A stretch of 40,389 bases of DNA from Saprospiraceae bacterium (GCA_020628855.1 JAHDEL010000004.1:100715-141103), one strand, 5' to 3'. Shown: positions 6,738-17,032, numbered from the stretch's first letter. Made by a program: numbers and translations. Notes: a model not told the origin generated them from the sequence alone.

Positions 6738-9542
6738 ATGAATAGAATAGTTTTCTTTCTCATTTCTATTTGCATCATGCATTACATAGCTGATGCTCAA
6801 GAAAATCCAGTACTACCTTCACCTTGGGAAGATCGACAAAAAGGATTCGAAATAGCTGAAGAATTAAGATCTTCAAGTAGATTCAGAAATCTTGAAGCTG
6901 AGTGTGTTGGGCCGAGTGTATTCAGCGGAAGAGTGAGCGAAATTGCTGTGAATGCAGGTCTACCATCTCATTTTTTTGTGGCTTATGCAAGTGGTGGTTT
7001 GTGGTATACTCAAAATAATGGGACAACTTTCGAATCCCTATTTGATGATCAGGCTTCGATGACCATCGGGGCAATTGCGGTCAACTGGCAGGATAGTATC
7101 ATTTGGGTAGGAACTGGAGAGGTCAATAGTAGTAGATCTTCGTATGCTGGTACTGGTGTCTACAGAAGTGATGATTGGGGAAAGTCTTGGCAGCACCTTG
7201 GTTTGACAGAAAGCCATCATATAGGTCGGATAGTCTTAGACAATGAAGATAGAAACATAGTCCACATTGCTGTTCTTGGGCATTTATACTCTGATAATGC
7301 AGAACGTGGTGTTTATTCTACATTCGATGGTGGTAAGACTTGGGAGCAGACCCTGTTCATTTCCAATAAAGCTGGAGCGGTAGATCTTGTAAGACATCCT
7401 AACAATAACAATGTACTACTGGCTGCAATTTGGCAGAGAGAAAGAAAAGCCTGGAATTTCTTAGAAGGAGGTGCAGGATCAGGAATATATGAGTCGCTTG
7501 ATAATGGTCGAACTTGGAGTATAATCAGTAAAGACACAGGATTTCCAGAAGGTGAAAATGTTGGGAGAATTGGGCTTTCTATTGCTCCAAATGGAGACTA
7601 TCTGGCACTGGTTGATAATTATGAACGCAGGCCATCTGAAGGCTCTACAAACAAGAAAGGCAAACAAGAACAACTTGAAAAGGATGATTTCAAGTCTATG
7701 ACCTCTAACGATTTTAAGGCATTGGAAAATGAAAAACTTGAGCAATTTCTTAGAGATAATCGCTTCCCCACAACTTATTCTGCTGAACGAGTCAAAAATA
7801 TGGTTGTACTTGACTCGATACTCCCAAGTGATCTTTCGAATTATCTTGAAGATGCTAATCGTCTACTTTTCGACACTGAGGTTATAGGCGCAGAAGTCTA
7901 TCGACGCTCAGCGCAAGATTCCCATTGGGTAAAGACTCATGATGATTACCTTGACTATATCTACTATTCTTACGGGTACTATTTTGGACAAATCCGAGTA
8001 AATCCACTTGATAGTGATATGCTATATATTATGGGAGTACCTCTATTAAAGTCAGAAGATGGTGGAAAGTCATGGCTAAAGGTGAATCATGAAAATGTCC
8101 ATGTTGACCATCATGCTCTTTGGTGTAACCCCAATCAAATGGGCCACTTGATTAATGGGAATGATGGAGGAATCAATATCTCATATGACAATGGAGATTC
8201 CTGGATAAAATGTAATGATCCCGATGTTGGTCAATTCTACACGGTTAATGTGGATTATGATTCACCATATAATATCTATGGTGGCACTCAAGATAATGGT
8301 GTTTGGAAAGGGAAGCATAATGCTCGAACGGATCGTACATGGCAAATGGACGGTGATTATCCATTTGATCGAATTATGGGAGGTGATGGTATGAAGATCG
8401 AAATAGATCCTAGAAATTCTGCTATCGTGTATACAGGATATCAATTTGGTAATTATTACAAACTTGATTTGGAAAAGGAAGATGGTGATTACATCACACC
8501 TAAACATGAGCTTGGAGATAGTCCTTATCGATGGAATTGGCAGAGTCCTATCCTACTCTCTCAACATAATCCAGATATCTTCTATATGGGAGCGAATAAG
8601 GTCCTAAGGTCGATGGACGGTGCCAAGAGTTTTGATGTCATTTCTTCAGATCTTACTCAAGGCGGGAAGAAAGGTGATGTTGCTTATGGAACATTGACTA
8701 CTCTTTCTGAGAGCAAGTTTGGTTTTGAAGTACTTTATACCGGCAGTGATGATGGTAAAGTCTTTGTAACAAGGGATGCAGGAAGTTCATGGAATGATAT
8801 CTCTGAAGGTCTACCTCAATATCTTTGGGTAAGTCGTATTGAGGCCTCACACCATGTAAAATCAAAAGCCTATACAAGTTTGAATGGGTATAGGTGGGAT
8901 GATTGGACACCATATATCTACAAAACAGATGATTTTGGACTAACCTGGATCGACATTAGTAGTAACCTCCCTCATCAACCTGTAAATGTGATTAAGGAGG
9001 ATCCTGAACATCCGAATATTCTTTATGCAGGCTTAGACTCTGGCTTATATATCAGTTTTGACGATGGGAAATCTTGGGAATCATTACAAATGAATATACC
9101 TAATGTACCTATACATGATCTCGTTATTCAGACAGAAGAAGACCACCTAGTTATTGCTACGCATGGCAGATCATTCTACATCATTGATCTAGAGATGATA
9201 AGACTAACTCAAACCGTGGAAGGTCTATTTATACATCCTATAACGGTACAACATTCTAAAAGATGGGGAAAGAAGCCTTATCCTTATGCAAAAGCTCCAA
9301 AAGAAGAATATTATCTGAGTATCTATAGCAAATCAGCAACAACAGGTACCTATGTATTACAAGAAGGAAAGAAGGTGGTACATGAGTCACAAATCAATTT
9401 GAAAGCTGGCTGGAACAGCATATCTATGCCTGTGATGATGAACAAAACACAGGAGTATATGGATGCCGAAACTTACGCAGTAAAGGTTAAGACTACTACT
9501 GGCTTGGCAGAAACTACATTGACATTAGAAGGAAAAGATTAA
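6738..9542 (+). CDS. Secreted sortilin/VPS10-like Asp-box beta-propeller protein
   Basis: The 934-residue protein begins with a signal peptide (MNRIVFFLISICIMHYIADAQ). At least eight Asp-box blades of the S/D-x-D-x-G-x-x-W type follow: around 143-151 (RSDDWGKSW), 194-202 (TFDGGKTW), 252-260 (LDNGRTW), 438-446 (SEDGGKSW), 482-489 (YDNGDSW), 678-685 (RDAGSSW), 729-737 (TDDFGLTW) and 772-780 (SFDDGKSW), plus a degenerate one near 626-632. This is the BNR/sortilin-like family that Bacteroidota annotate as 'glycosyl hydrolase'; no sialidase catalytic set is apparent, so no enzyme activity should be assumed. A Lys/Glu-rich helical insertion interrupts the propeller at about 300-385. The C-terminus is a small beta domain and I see no T9SS sorting domain. 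A histidine kinase gene follows after 10 bases and may be co-transcribed. Confidence 0.85.
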   Translation: MNRIVFFLISICIMHYIADAQENPVLPSPWEDRQKGFEIAEELRSSSRFRNLEAECVGPSVFSGRVSEIAVNAGLPSHFFVAYASGGLWYTQNNGTTFESLFDDQASMTIGAIAVNWQDSIIWVGTGEVNSSRSSYAGTGVYRSDDWGKSWQHLGLTESHHIGRIVLDNEDRNIVHIAVLGHLYSDNAERGVYSTFDGGKTWEQTLFISNKAGAVDLVRHPNNNNVLLAAIWQRERKAWNFLEGGAGSGIYESLDNGRTWSIISKDTGFPEGENVGRIGLSIAPNGDYLALVDNYERRPSEGSTNKKGKQEQLEKDDFKSMTSNDFKALENEKLEQFLRDNRFPTTYSAERVKNMVVLDSILPSDLSNYLEDANRLLFDTEVIGAEVYRRSAQDSHWVKTHDDYLDYIYYSYGYYFGQIRVNPLDSDMLYIMGVPLLKSEDGGKSWLKVNHENVHVDHHALWCNPNQMGHLINGNDGGINISYDNGDSWIKCNDPDVGQFYTVNVDYDSPYNIYGGTQDNGVWKGKHNARTDRTWQMDGDYPFDRIMGGDGMKIEIDPRNSAIVYTGYQFGNYYKLDLEKEDGDYITPKHELGDSPYRWNWQSPILLSQHNPDIFYMGANKVLRSMDGAKSFDVISSDLTQGGKKGDVAYGTLTTLSESKFGFEVLYTGSDDGKVFVTRDAGSSWNDISEGLPQYLWVSRIEASHHVKSKAYTSLNGYRWDDWTPYIYKTDDFGLTWIDISSNLPHQPVNVIKEDPEHPNILYAGLDSGLYISFDDGKSWESLQMNIPNVPIHDLVIQTEEDHLVIATHGRSFYIIDLEMIRLTQTVEGLFIHPITVQHSKRWGKKPYPYAKAPKEEYYLSIYSKSATTGTYVLQEGKKVVHESQINLKAGWNSISMPVMMNKTQEYMDAETYAVKVKTTTGLAETTLTLEGKD

Positions 9543-9552
9543 CCATTAGACT

Positions 9553-10848
9553 ATGAACATTGACAGAATAATTTCCATTGGTAAGCAGCATGTACATAAT
9601 GATGAAGAGCTTAGAATATTGAAGCATTTCAATATTGTGCTTTTGTTTATGGCAGTGATGGTAATCCTTAGTCTTTCCACGAACATATATATTGGTAGAT
9701 GGCGAATGCATGATAGTATCTTTTACTTTGGTGCTGCATTACTTACAATGTCATGTTTTTCTTTGAATAAAGCTGGTCACCTTTTGTCTTCAAAAATTCT
9801 TTTCTTTCTTTCTGCGGTCATGATCATCTTCTTTGAAGCAATCTATTCTGGTCACATCTTCATGAATGCTATGATCTATATTGCACTGCTTCTTATGGGA
9901 GCACGCTTTTTTATTAAAACAAATATTGTGATTGCTGGTGGATTTGTTATTTGGATCTCAATGCTCCTTTCAATTCTTGTGATTTCGAAGAGTGAATATG
10001 ATTTTTCTCCTTTAGAATATGATCATCCTGTTCTGCAAGCAATGTCTTTCACTTTTGTGTTCTTTGGGACATTCTTTATGGTGTATTTCATCATCAAAGA
10101 TCTCAGATTGGTTGAAGCTTCCAAAGCTTCCTTAATCACCGAACTCAACCAGCAAAACATCCTGCTTGAGCACACCAATAAAACAGTTGAAGAATTTGCC
10201 TTTAGAGCAGCACATGACATCAGATCTCCTTTAAGATCTATCAATGCATATAGTGAGATTATCAAACAGAAGTTGACAAAGCAGAATTACAAAGATCTGA
10301 CGGACTATATGCAAGTGATCGAAGACTCTAGTAAAGAATTAATGCTAGTCTTGGACCAAATGCTTGATGACTCTAGGAATAAAGGATCAGAAACTGAAGA
10401 TCTATCCAATGTTCCATTTCAATCTCTAATCAATCAATTATCCAAGGAGTTTGAAGTACTCTACCCTAAAGCACAAATCGTCATGAAAGGAAAGCCATCT
10501 ATTCATGCTGATCGGACTGCTTTAAGAAGCATTTTTCAAAACCTAATTGAGAATGGTCTGAAATATAATACAACAGAAAACCCTAGTGTAATTATCTCAT
10601 ATACAGATTTAGGTCCAGATCATAAGTTCTTTATCTCCGATAATGGAATAGGGATAAGTAGCCAAGATACCGAGGCAATTTTCTCACCTTTTTATAAAGG
10701 CAGAAATACAGAGTCCGAAAGTGGATATGGTGTAGGATTATCTAATTGTAAGACCTTAGTTGAGAATAAGTTGAAAGGAAAACTACAGCTGAGAGAATCA
10801 AGCGAAACGGGTAGTATCTTTGAACTGTCAATTCCTAAAAGGCAATAG
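9553..10848 (+). CDS. Membrane sensor histidine kinase
   Basis: The 431-residue protein has an N-terminal membrane domain of about six segments (roughly 27-46, 54-72, 82-98, 102-120, 125-145 and 162-182), then a coiled linker and a standard kinase core. The H-box is AAHDIRSPLRS with phospho-accepting H221; the N-box is FQNLIENGLKYN (N330/N334); the G1 box is DNGIG (363-367) and the G2 box GYGVGLSN (391-398). All catalytic motifs are intact. No response regulator is adjacent, so it is an orphan here. It lies 10 bases after the sortilin-like gene, which suggests shared transcription. Sensing is probably through the membrane segments, because no large periplasmic domain is present. The signal is unknown. 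Confidence 0.9.
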   Translation: MNIDRIISIGKQHVHNDEELRILKHFNIVLLFMAVMVILSLSTNIYIGRWRMHDSIFYFGAALLTMSCFSLNKAGHLLSSKILFFLSAVMIIFFEAIYSGHIFMNAMIYIALLLMGARFFIKTNIVIAGGFVIWISMLLSILVISKSEYDFSPLEYDHPVLQAMSFTFVFFGTFFMVYFIIKDLRLVEASKASLITELNQQNILLEHTNKTVEEFAFRAAHDIRSPLRSINAYSEIIKQKLTKQNYKDLTDYMQVIEDSSKELMLVLDQMLDDSRNKGSETEDLSNVPFQSLINQLSKEFEVLYPKAQIVMKGKPSIHADRTALRSIFQNLIENGLKYNTTENPSVIISYTDLGPDHKFFISDNGIGISSQDTEAIFSPFYKGRNTESESGYGVGLSNCKTLVENKLKGKLQLRESSETGSIFELSIPKRQ

Positions 10849-10852
10849 ATCT

Positions 10853-11407
10853 TTATTTTTTTTCAAGTTGTTGTTGGTGAAGAATAGTCAGGATTTTCTT
10901 TATGTCAATACCTGAGTTGATTTCGCTTGCTGGAAAGACCCACTTGATTATACCCCACTCATCAACAAAGAAAATTTTGGGATAACCCAAATCTCCACCA
11001 TAAGGACCATCAGATAATATCTTGCTATTCGGAATGACAGGAAACTTGATTTCTTGCTGCTCTCTAAAAGATAGTATATCATCTTTCATACTTGTCGAAA
11101 ACGAAAGTATTTGGATATCATCCAGACTAGCTATTTCATTCATAATTGGAAGCAATCTTTGGCATTCGGGAGATTCCTTCTTCCAAAAGAATAAAATGAG
11201 ATTCTTTCCTTTATAGTTACCAATATAATGCTCAACACCATCAACATCATTAGCCATAATAGGAATGGCTGGCATTCCTTCGAATGATCTTACCATGGTT
11301 GCTACATCAGGCGATCTATTCTCTAACTCGACTAGAAAATGATCTTGTCCAAAGAGGAAACCAACGGAAAAAACGAATACGGAAGTAATGAAAGCAATTC
11401 TATTCAT
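10853..11407 (-). CDS. Secreted thioredoxin-fold protein (TlpA/AhpC-TSA type) lacking the CxxC nucleophile
   Basis: From the ATG at 11407 the protein has 184 residues with a signal peptide ending at GFLFGQ; the frame could extend 14 codons upstream, but that part overlaps the terminator of the preceding gene. The fold is that of periplasmic TlpA/ResA-like thioredoxins: the NLILFFW strand (69-75), an active-site helix, and a cis-proline-like YPKIFFVDEWG strand. The expected CxxC is replaced by SPEC (79-82), so only the second cysteine remains. It may act as a non-reducing chaperone-like or thiol-trapping protein, or be inactive. The histidine kinase gene converges with a 4-base gap. A weak promoter box (TCAATTTG, 11421-11414) lies 6 bases before the ATG. 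Confidence 0.7.
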   Translation of the reverse strand: MNRIAFITSVFVFSVGFLFGQDHFLVELENRSPDVATMVRSFEGMPAIPIMANDVDGVEHYIGNYKGKNLILFFWKKESPECQRLLPIMNEIASLDDIQILSFSTSMKDDILSFREQQEIKFPVIPNSKILSDGPYGGDLGYPKIFFVDEWGIIKWVFPASEINSGIDIKKILTILHQQQLEKK

Positions 11408-11422
11408 ATCTATCAAATTGAC

Positions 11423-11452
11423 AAAAAAAGGTGTGCATCGAAGATACACACC
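11423..11452 (-). terminator. Rho-independent terminator downstream of the TPR gene
   Basis: Read on the minus strand, GGTGTG pairs with CACACC across a short loop that itself contains the ATC/GAT pair seen in both arms, and a run of seven T follows. It lies 24 bases after the TPR-protein stop codon, in the position expected for terminating that transcript before the thioredoxin-like gene. Confidence 0.85.
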
Positions 11453-11475
11453 TTATAATTATTCTTTGGCTAAAA

Positions 11476-12762
11476 TTATTGTCCTCCAGAGAGAGAATCA
11501 TACTTTGCTTTGTACTCATTAGATTTATCAATCTTATTGAGTCTAGCATAGATTTCTTTTAAGGCAATAATTGTATTCAAATCTTTTCCATTCTGAGACT
11601 CAGCTTTCTGAAAGAAAGGAAGAGCTGTTTCGAATAGTCCATCCATTTCTGCTTTTTTAGCATCATACTTCTTCAATCCTGCAGGTGTGATATCACTACT
11701 TAATGCATTGATAGCAGGCACTAAAGCAGCAGCCTTGTTATAATATAATTGGCCAATGCTATAATTAACATCAAAGTTATTTGCATCACGGTTAAGCGCT
11801 TCATTATAGAAGCCCATTGCTTCATTGAAGTACTCATTTGCCTTTGTTTCGTCTCCATCTTCTCTTGCTTTAGCAGCAAGTTGGTCATAGACACTGCCTG
11901 TAGTTGTATAGACTGTAACATTGTCTGGCTCTTTTTCAATTGCCATCTTCAGCTTATCAGTTAATACATTGAGCTCACCTCTCTTGAGGTAATAATTTAT
12001 CTCTGAGAAAAGTAACGAAGTGTCATTCGGATCAACCGCTCTGCCTGCTTCAAGGTATTTCGTAGCATCTGCCTCTCCAGCTTCATTAGCAATATTGAAG
12101 AGAGCATCGTAAACAAAAATCTCTTTTGTTTTTTGCTCAAACAACTTCATCAAGAATGGCTTCGCTTCAGCTTTCATACCTCCTTGATAAGCACTCACAG
12201 CAGTAAAAAACAATTGCTCGTTTCTTATAGAATCATTTGATATTCTTGACTTGCTTCCATTGGCAGAAAGAAAGTCTGCTAAATCAAGACTGGATTTGAA
12301 GTTTTTGAATGCAGTAGCAAAATCTCCATCTTGATAAGCATAAATACCCATGTTATTCAGGTAGTTCTCATTTTCTGCAAGTCCAGTCATTGCTTCTCTT
12401 TTTGGACCTTTCTTCTCAGCATTCTTATGTGCTGCCATAAATGCCATGGCTGCTCCAGCTGCTGCTTCAGGATATTCCAATTTGAAACTAGAGTCAAGGA
12501 TTTTCTTCTTGAAATCAGCTCCTGCTAACTCATTGAGAATCTTACCTTTCAATAATTGTGCAGATGCATTTGTCTCTAAGCCTCCAGCACCAAATGCACT
12601 TTGAATAGCTTCGTATGCATTAGTAAGAGCGCCAGAATTACCATCTGGATCTAAGTAGTATTTCTTGATCTGTTTGTCAGCTGTTTTTAAATCAGCTTCT
12701 GCTTGACCAAATATCGTTGTACTCACAAGAGTGAGCATCAATAAAACATTGAAAAATTTCAT
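11476..12762 (-). CDS. Secreted TPR-repeat protein
   Basis: The 428-residue protein has a signal peptide (MKFFNVLLMLTLVSTTIFGQ) and is otherwise alpha-helical and rich in Ala, Lys and Asp. Tetratricopeptide-like helices are recognisable, most clearly around 225-350, where the segments EKEPDNVTVYTTTGSVYDQL and NRDANNFDVNYSIGQLYYN show the usual A/Y/G spacing. Such periplasmic TPR proteins are scaffolds for protein contacts; the partner is unknown. It lies downstream of gyrA on the same strand with a 112-base gap and ends at a strong terminator. No enzymatic motif is visible. Confidence 0.8.
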   Translation of the reverse strand: MKFFNVLLMLTLVSTTIFGQAEADLKTADKQIKKYYLDPDGNSGALTNAYEAIQSAFGAGGLETNASAQLLKGKILNELAGADFKKKILDSSFKLEYPEAAAGAAMAFMAAHKNAEKKGPKREAMTGLAENENYLNNMGIYAYQDGDFATAFKNFKSSLDLADFLSANGSKSRISNDSIRNEQLFFTAVSAYQGGMKAEAKPFLMKLFEQKTKEIFVYDALFNIANEAGEADATKYLEAGRAVDPNDTSLLFSEINYYLKRGELNVLTDKLKMAIEKEPDNVTVYTTTGSVYDQLAAKAREDGDETKANEYFNEAMGFYNEALNRDANNFDVNYSIGQLYYNKAAALVPAINALSSDITPAGLKKYDAKKAEMDGLFETALPFFQKAESQNGKDLNTIIALKEIYARLNKIDKSNEYKAKYDSLSGGQ

Positions 12763-12874
12763 AATTCCTTTAATAAGTATTTTGTGTTTAGTGTTCTCAA
12801 TTTATTAAACATTAATGAATCAAGAAAATATTATTCCAAAGTGTTAAACAAATACCTCGATCTGTTAAAATTTG

Positions 12875-15331
12875 TTATTCTTCTTCGCTATCATCCGACT
12901 TCTCGATAATCGCAATATCAGCAATAGAGTCATTATTCTTCAAATTAATAATCTTAACTCCTTGTGTTGCTCTACCTAATAAGCTAATATTTTCGATGCC
13001 TGTCCTAATCATGATACCATTTTTACTCGTAATCATGACATCTTCTTCTGGACTAACTTTCTTTACAGCGACTACTTGACCAGTCTTTTCCGTTACCTTG
13101 AGATTCATTACACCCTTTCCTCCTCTCTTAATAGTTGAATATTCACTGAATCGGCTTCGCTTGCCCAAACCTTTCTCGGATAAAGTAAGTAATGCTTTGT
13201 CATTATCTACTGTTGTGTCAAAAACAATCATACCGACAATTTCGTCAGTTTCAGCTATCCTCATACCTCTAACTCCTGCAGCGTTCCGACCCATTTCTCT
13301 CACATCTGTTTCTTTGAATCGAATGGCTCTTCCTGCTTTGTTTGCTAGGATAATTTCTTGATTACCATCTGTCAGCTTGACTTCTATCAATTGATCTCCT
13401 TCATTGATAGTTATGGCATTAATCCCATTTGTCCTAGGTCTTGAATATGCACGGACTTTCGTCTTTTTGATTTGTCCTTTTCTTGTTGCGAAGATGATAT
13501 TATGACTGTCGAGGAATTCTTCGTCTTCAAGATTTTCAATCAAAATGTAACCTTTGACCTTGTCTTCTTTTGGAATCGTGGCAAAGTTCTGAATAACTCT
13601 TCCTGCTCCTGTCTTACTACCTTCTGGTATCTCATAGACTCGTAACCAGAAACACCTGCCTTGCTCAGTGAACAGCAAGAGATAATTATGATTATTTGCT
13701 ACAAATAAATGCTCAACATAATCTTCGTCCCTAGTCTTGCTTCCTCGAGAGCCTGTGCCACCTCTTCCTTGTGCTTTATACTCAGAAGACTTCGTACGCT
13801 TGACATAGCCAAGGTGCGAAATTGTGATGATAACCTCATCATTAGGTATCATGTCTTCTATACTAATTTCACCATCAGCATAGGTAATATCTGTTCGCCT
13901 TTCGTCTCCAAATTTTTCTTGAACCTCTCTAAGTTCAGTTTTTACAATTTCTTTTTGTCTACCTTCATCAGCAAGAATATTCTTGAGGTCTTCAATTTTT
14001 GCCATCAAGTCAGCATATTCTTGACGAAGCTTGTTCATTTCTAAGCTCACCAATTTTTGGAGCCTCATGTCCAAAATTGCCTTCGCTTGAATGTCTGAAA
14101 GCTTAAAGTTTGACATCAATCTTTCCTTCGCTTCATCGACAGTCTTAGAGCTTCTGATAATCTTAATTACTTCATCGAGATTGTCGATCGCTATAATTAA
14201 GCCTTCGAGAATATGTGCACGCTCTTCAGCCTTCTTCAAATCGTACTCTGTCCTTCTGACTACAACTTCTATCCGGAACTTAATGAACTCCTCAATGATC
14301 TCTTTCAGAGAAAGCAGTCTTGGCCTTCCATTCACCAAGCATACATTATTAACACCATAAGATGTCTGAAGAGGCGTGTATTTGAAGAGCTTGGAGAGGA
14401 TGACATTTGCCATAGCATCTCTCTTAACATCAACAACTATCCTTAATCCATTTCTGTCAGACTCATCTCTTACATCACTAATACCTGTGACCTTCCCTTC
14501 ATTTACAAGGTCAGCTATTTTCATTACTAGATTTGCCTTATTGACTTGATATGGAATCTCCGTAATGATTATGCTCTCTCTATTCCCTTTACTTTCTATA
14601 TCTGCCTTACCTCTTACAACTACTCTTCCTCTTCCTGTCTCAAAAGCTTCCTTTACTCCTCCCAAACCATAGATGGTTCCACCTGTTGGGAAGTCAGGAG
14701 CTTTGATATATTCCATTAATCCTTCCGTATCAATCTCTGGATTATCTATAGTAGCAACTACTCCATCGATAACTTCTGTTAGATTATGGGGCAACATATT
14801 TGTCGCCATACCTACTGCTATACCTGAAGCTCCATTTACTAATAGGTTAGGCAATCTTGTAGGAAGTACTGTCGGCTCCTCAAGAGAATCATCAAAATTG
14901 AGTTTGAAGTCTACTGTCTCTTTATTGATATCATTCAGGAGCTCATCACTGATTTTTCTCAGTCTTGCCTCTGTATATCGCATTGCAGCAGGACTATCAC
15001 CATCCATGCTACCAAAGTTTCCTTGCCCATCTACCAATGGATATCTCAATGACCAATTCTGAGCCATTCTTACCATACTATCATACACGGATGAGTCACC
15101 ATGTGGATGATATTTACCCAGGACTTCTCCCACAATTCTTGCTGACTTCTTATGTGCTTTACTACTGCTCAAACCCAGCTCATTCATCCCGTAGAGGACT
15201 CTTCTGTGCACAGGCTTCAAACCATCTCTGACATCCGGAAGCGCTCTAGCTACAATGACTGACATTGAATAATCAATGTAGGCCGACTTCATTTCGTCTT
15301 CAATATTGATAGGTACTATTCTATCTGCCAT
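12875..15331 (-). CDS. gyrA: DNA gyrase subunit A
   Basis: GyrA cleaves and rejoins DNA during negative supercoiling, together with GyrB. The 818-residue protein has the topoisomerase II breakage domain with the active-site Tyr at Y119 (AMRYTEARL). The quinolone-determining region [11 protein letters not shown] (75-85) has Ser80 and Asp84 at the positions of E. coli S83 and D87, i.e. the unmutated state. The C-terminal beta-pinwheel begins near 500 and its GyrA box is QGRGGTG (521-527), which departs from the E. coli QRRGGKG; a relaxed box may be usual in this phylum. It could in principle be a ParC, but the presence of a GyrA-type box and the full pinwheel favours GyrA. It follows the arylsulfotransferase gene by 30 bases. 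Confidence 0.93.
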   Translation of the reverse strand: MADRIVPINIEDEMKSAYIDYSMSVIVARALPDVRDGLKPVHRRVLYGMNELGLSSSKAHKKSARIVGEVLGKYHPHGDSSVYDSMVRMAQNWSLRYPLVDGQGNFGSMDGDSPAAMRYTEARLRKISDELLNDINKETVDFKLNFDDSLEEPTVLPTRLPNLLVNGASGIAVGMATNMLPHNLTEVIDGVVATIDNPEIDTEGLMEYIKAPDFPTGGTIYGLGGVKEAFETGRGRVVVRGKADIESKGNRESIIITEIPYQVNKANLVMKIADLVNEGKVTGISDVRDESDRNGLRIVVDVKRDAMANVILSKLFKYTPLQTSYGVNNVCLVNGRPRLLSLKEIIEEFIKFRIEVVVRRTEYDLKKAEERAHILEGLIIAIDNLDEVIKIIRSSKTVDEAKERLMSNFKLSDIQAKAILDMRLQKLVSLEMNKLRQEYADLMAKIEDLKNILADEGRQKEIVKTELREVQEKFGDERRTDITYADGEISIEDMIPNDEVIITISHLGYVKRTKSSEYKAQGRGGTGSRGSKTRDEDYVEHLFVANNHNYLLLFTEQGRCFWLRVYEIPEGSKTGAGRVIQNFATIPKEDKVKGYILIENLEDEEFLDSHNIIFATRKGQIKKTKVRAYSRPRTNGINAITINEGDQLIEVKLTDGNQEIILANKAGRAIRFKETDVREMGRNAAGVRGMRIAETDEIVGMIVFDTTVDNDKALLTLSEKGLGKRSRFSEYSTIKRGGKGVMNLKVTEKTGQVVAVKKVSPEEDVMITSKNGIMIRTGIENISLLGRATQGVKIINLKNNDSIADIAIIEKSDDSEEE

Positions 15332-15361
15332 TCAATCTACTTTAGTTATTAATTTTTTGAA

Positions 15362-17032
15362 TTAGAGTTTTATTATTCGTTGTCCTTCAATCATCTGACC
15401 ACGTTCATCAAATAAGACTACCTGGTAGATACCTTCTACTAAGAATCCTAAATCAATAGCCTGAGCTTCATATGTGTTGAAACAGAGCACTTGGCTACCG
15501 CTCATATTAAAGATCTTACCACTTACATTATGGGCGCTGATATCAAGGTGTAAATCTTGAGTAATAAGCGTATTGATGATGATTGATTCAGTGGAAAAAG
15601 TCGGTTCTATACTGGAAAGAATACAATTCTGATCATAGGGCTCAAGTTCGATTGGGCCTTGAGGTAAGAGCTGCCTTCCGGCAAATGCTGGATAGTCAGG
15701 AGCATATCTTTCAGTTTTGAATACACCGACATTTATTGGGAATTCTTCCTGTACTGTAATTCCATTTGGGCTTAATGGATTAGCATATCTCCACACTTGC
15801 TCACCTTCTTGTGTCATTTCAACAAAGACTCCTTCTTGACCTTCGCACAGTAAAATGTTATCATTCGGAAGCATATAAGCGCCTGATGTACGTGGTGAAA
15901 AAATCTCAAAATCAGTAATACCTTCCGAAGTGAATGCAAATCCTTGTGGAGTAAATGTACCATTCGGATTAAATCCATAGTTATTATTCTCTAGTAATGT
16001 AGGATTAATGATATCAGCTGTACTAAAACTACCATTGGGCCTTCCATCCCCATTATTGTATACCATGATGTGATCACGATAAAGACTTCCTTGGGTTATC
16101 CACTTAGCGTCATGTTGACCAAAAAACACCCTATCACTCGACCCACCAGAATCATATGCCTCCGGATTACCATATCGGTACAAAATATCTCCTCCTTTCC
16201 CGCTTGTACCTCCACTTGAGCTAGCCGCTTCTTCCGTTGTCGTGCTATGATCTATTATCCAGATTTCACTAAATTTCCTAATACTTAATAGAATTTGATC
16301 TAGCTCAGGATTATAGTCAATAGAATTAGCATGCAAATAATCAGGAGACGTCATCGAGTTATTGGTAAGAAAATAATTTAAATTAATCTTATTTGGATTC
16401 TCACTAACACTACCAAAATTGTCGACACTTGGGTTAATTTCTTGAATAAGATGATCACCAGCGTGCCACTCCCAAACAATCTCAATTTCATCGACACCTA
16501 TTGGCTTGACTTCTAAGATTTGTTCTAACCACACTCCTTGGTCTGTCAATGCCGAAGCAGCTCTTCCAGCTTGTAGCATTGCTTCTTCACCAAATTCTTC
16601 CCAAGCAAGTATTAGGATATTCCCATTCGGCATATATTCTATATCATGATGCTGATGAAATACATCATCCTCGAGAAAGTCATGCCCCCAAATGAGGTTG
16701 CTTTCCCAATCGTACATCTCTACTCTACCTCCAAAGCCACCGCCGACAAATGTTCCTGGTATTCTACACGTCCTGAGTAATATGCCATTCTCAAGTAAGT
16801 AGCTTGCTGCACCTGGAGAATATGCTGTATCCCAGCGATGCACCCATTCCCCGCAATTGTCTATTAAATAAGCTGATGTCGTATTGGGAGCTACGAGTGT
16901 ATATCCATTAAAAGATTTATCAATATCATACTCAAATAATCCTACTGTTTGATCTTGACCATTTAGCATAAAAATGCTAAACAATGCTGTACAATTTACT
17001 ATTAGTATTCTATGAATATTGTGGAATATCAA
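15362..17032 (-). CDS. Secreted arylsulfotransferase-like propeller protein with T9SS sorting domain
   Basis: About 556 residues from a TTG at 17032, which gives a compact signal peptide (a hydrophobic run ending in FMLNGQ). The frame opens at another TTG at 17089, but that codon lies inside a promoter-like box. The body matches aryl-sulfate sulfotransferase-type beta-propellers (ASST family): QHHDIEYMPNG at about 127-137, LHANSIDYN at about 233-241, SIRKFSEIWIIDH at about 250-262 and GQHDAKW at about 305-311 carry His/Arg residues corresponding to the family's active-site set. ASST enzymes move sulfate between phenols without PAPS. The last 70 residues resemble a T9SS sorting domain (GKIFNMSGSQV, then GIYQVVLFDERG and RIIKL). 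The enzymatic assignment is tentative. Confidence 0.75.
   Translation of the reverse strand: MIFHNIHRILIVNCTALFSIFMLNGQDQTVGLFEYDIDKSFNGYTLVAPNTTSAYLIDNCGEWVHRWDTAYSPGAASYLLENGILLRTCRIPGTFVGGGFGGRVEMYDWESNLIWGHDFLEDDVFHQHHDIEYMPNGNILILAWEEFGEEAMLQAGRAASALTDQGVWLEQILEVKPIGVDEIEIVWEWHAGDHLIQEINPSVDNFGSVSENPNKINLNYFLTNNSMTSPDYLHANSIDYNPELDQILLSIRKFSEIWIIDHSTTTEEAASSSGGTSGKGGDILYRYGNPEAYDSGGSSDRVFFGQHDAKWITQGSLYRDHIMVYNNGDGRPNGSFSTADIINPTLLENNNYGFNPNGTFTPQGFAFTSEGITDFEIFSPRTSGAYMLPNDNILLCEGQEGVFVEMTQEGEQVWRYANPLSPNGITVQEEFPINVGVFKTERYAPDYPAFAGRQLLPQGPIELEPYDQNCILSSIEPTFSTESIIINTLITQDLHLDISAHNVSGKIFNMSGSQVLCFNTYEAQAIDLGFLVEGIYQVVLFDERGQMIEGQRIIKL

Noticed and set aside
6738-9542. Assignment as a sialidase or true glycosyl hydrolase because of the Asp boxes
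   Set aside because: Asp boxes occur in many propellers, and no sialidase Arg triad or catalytic Tyr/Glu pair is evident.
13709-15231. Several open plus-strand frames inside gyrA
   Set aside because: They lie antisense to a strongly conserved gene, with Ser/Leu/Ile-rich nonsense composition; they are shadows.
12875-15331. Degenerate GyrA box (QGRGGTG) as a sign that the gene is ParC
   Set aside because: ParC normally lacks a GyrA box and the full pinwheel; the relaxed box is more likely a lineage variant.
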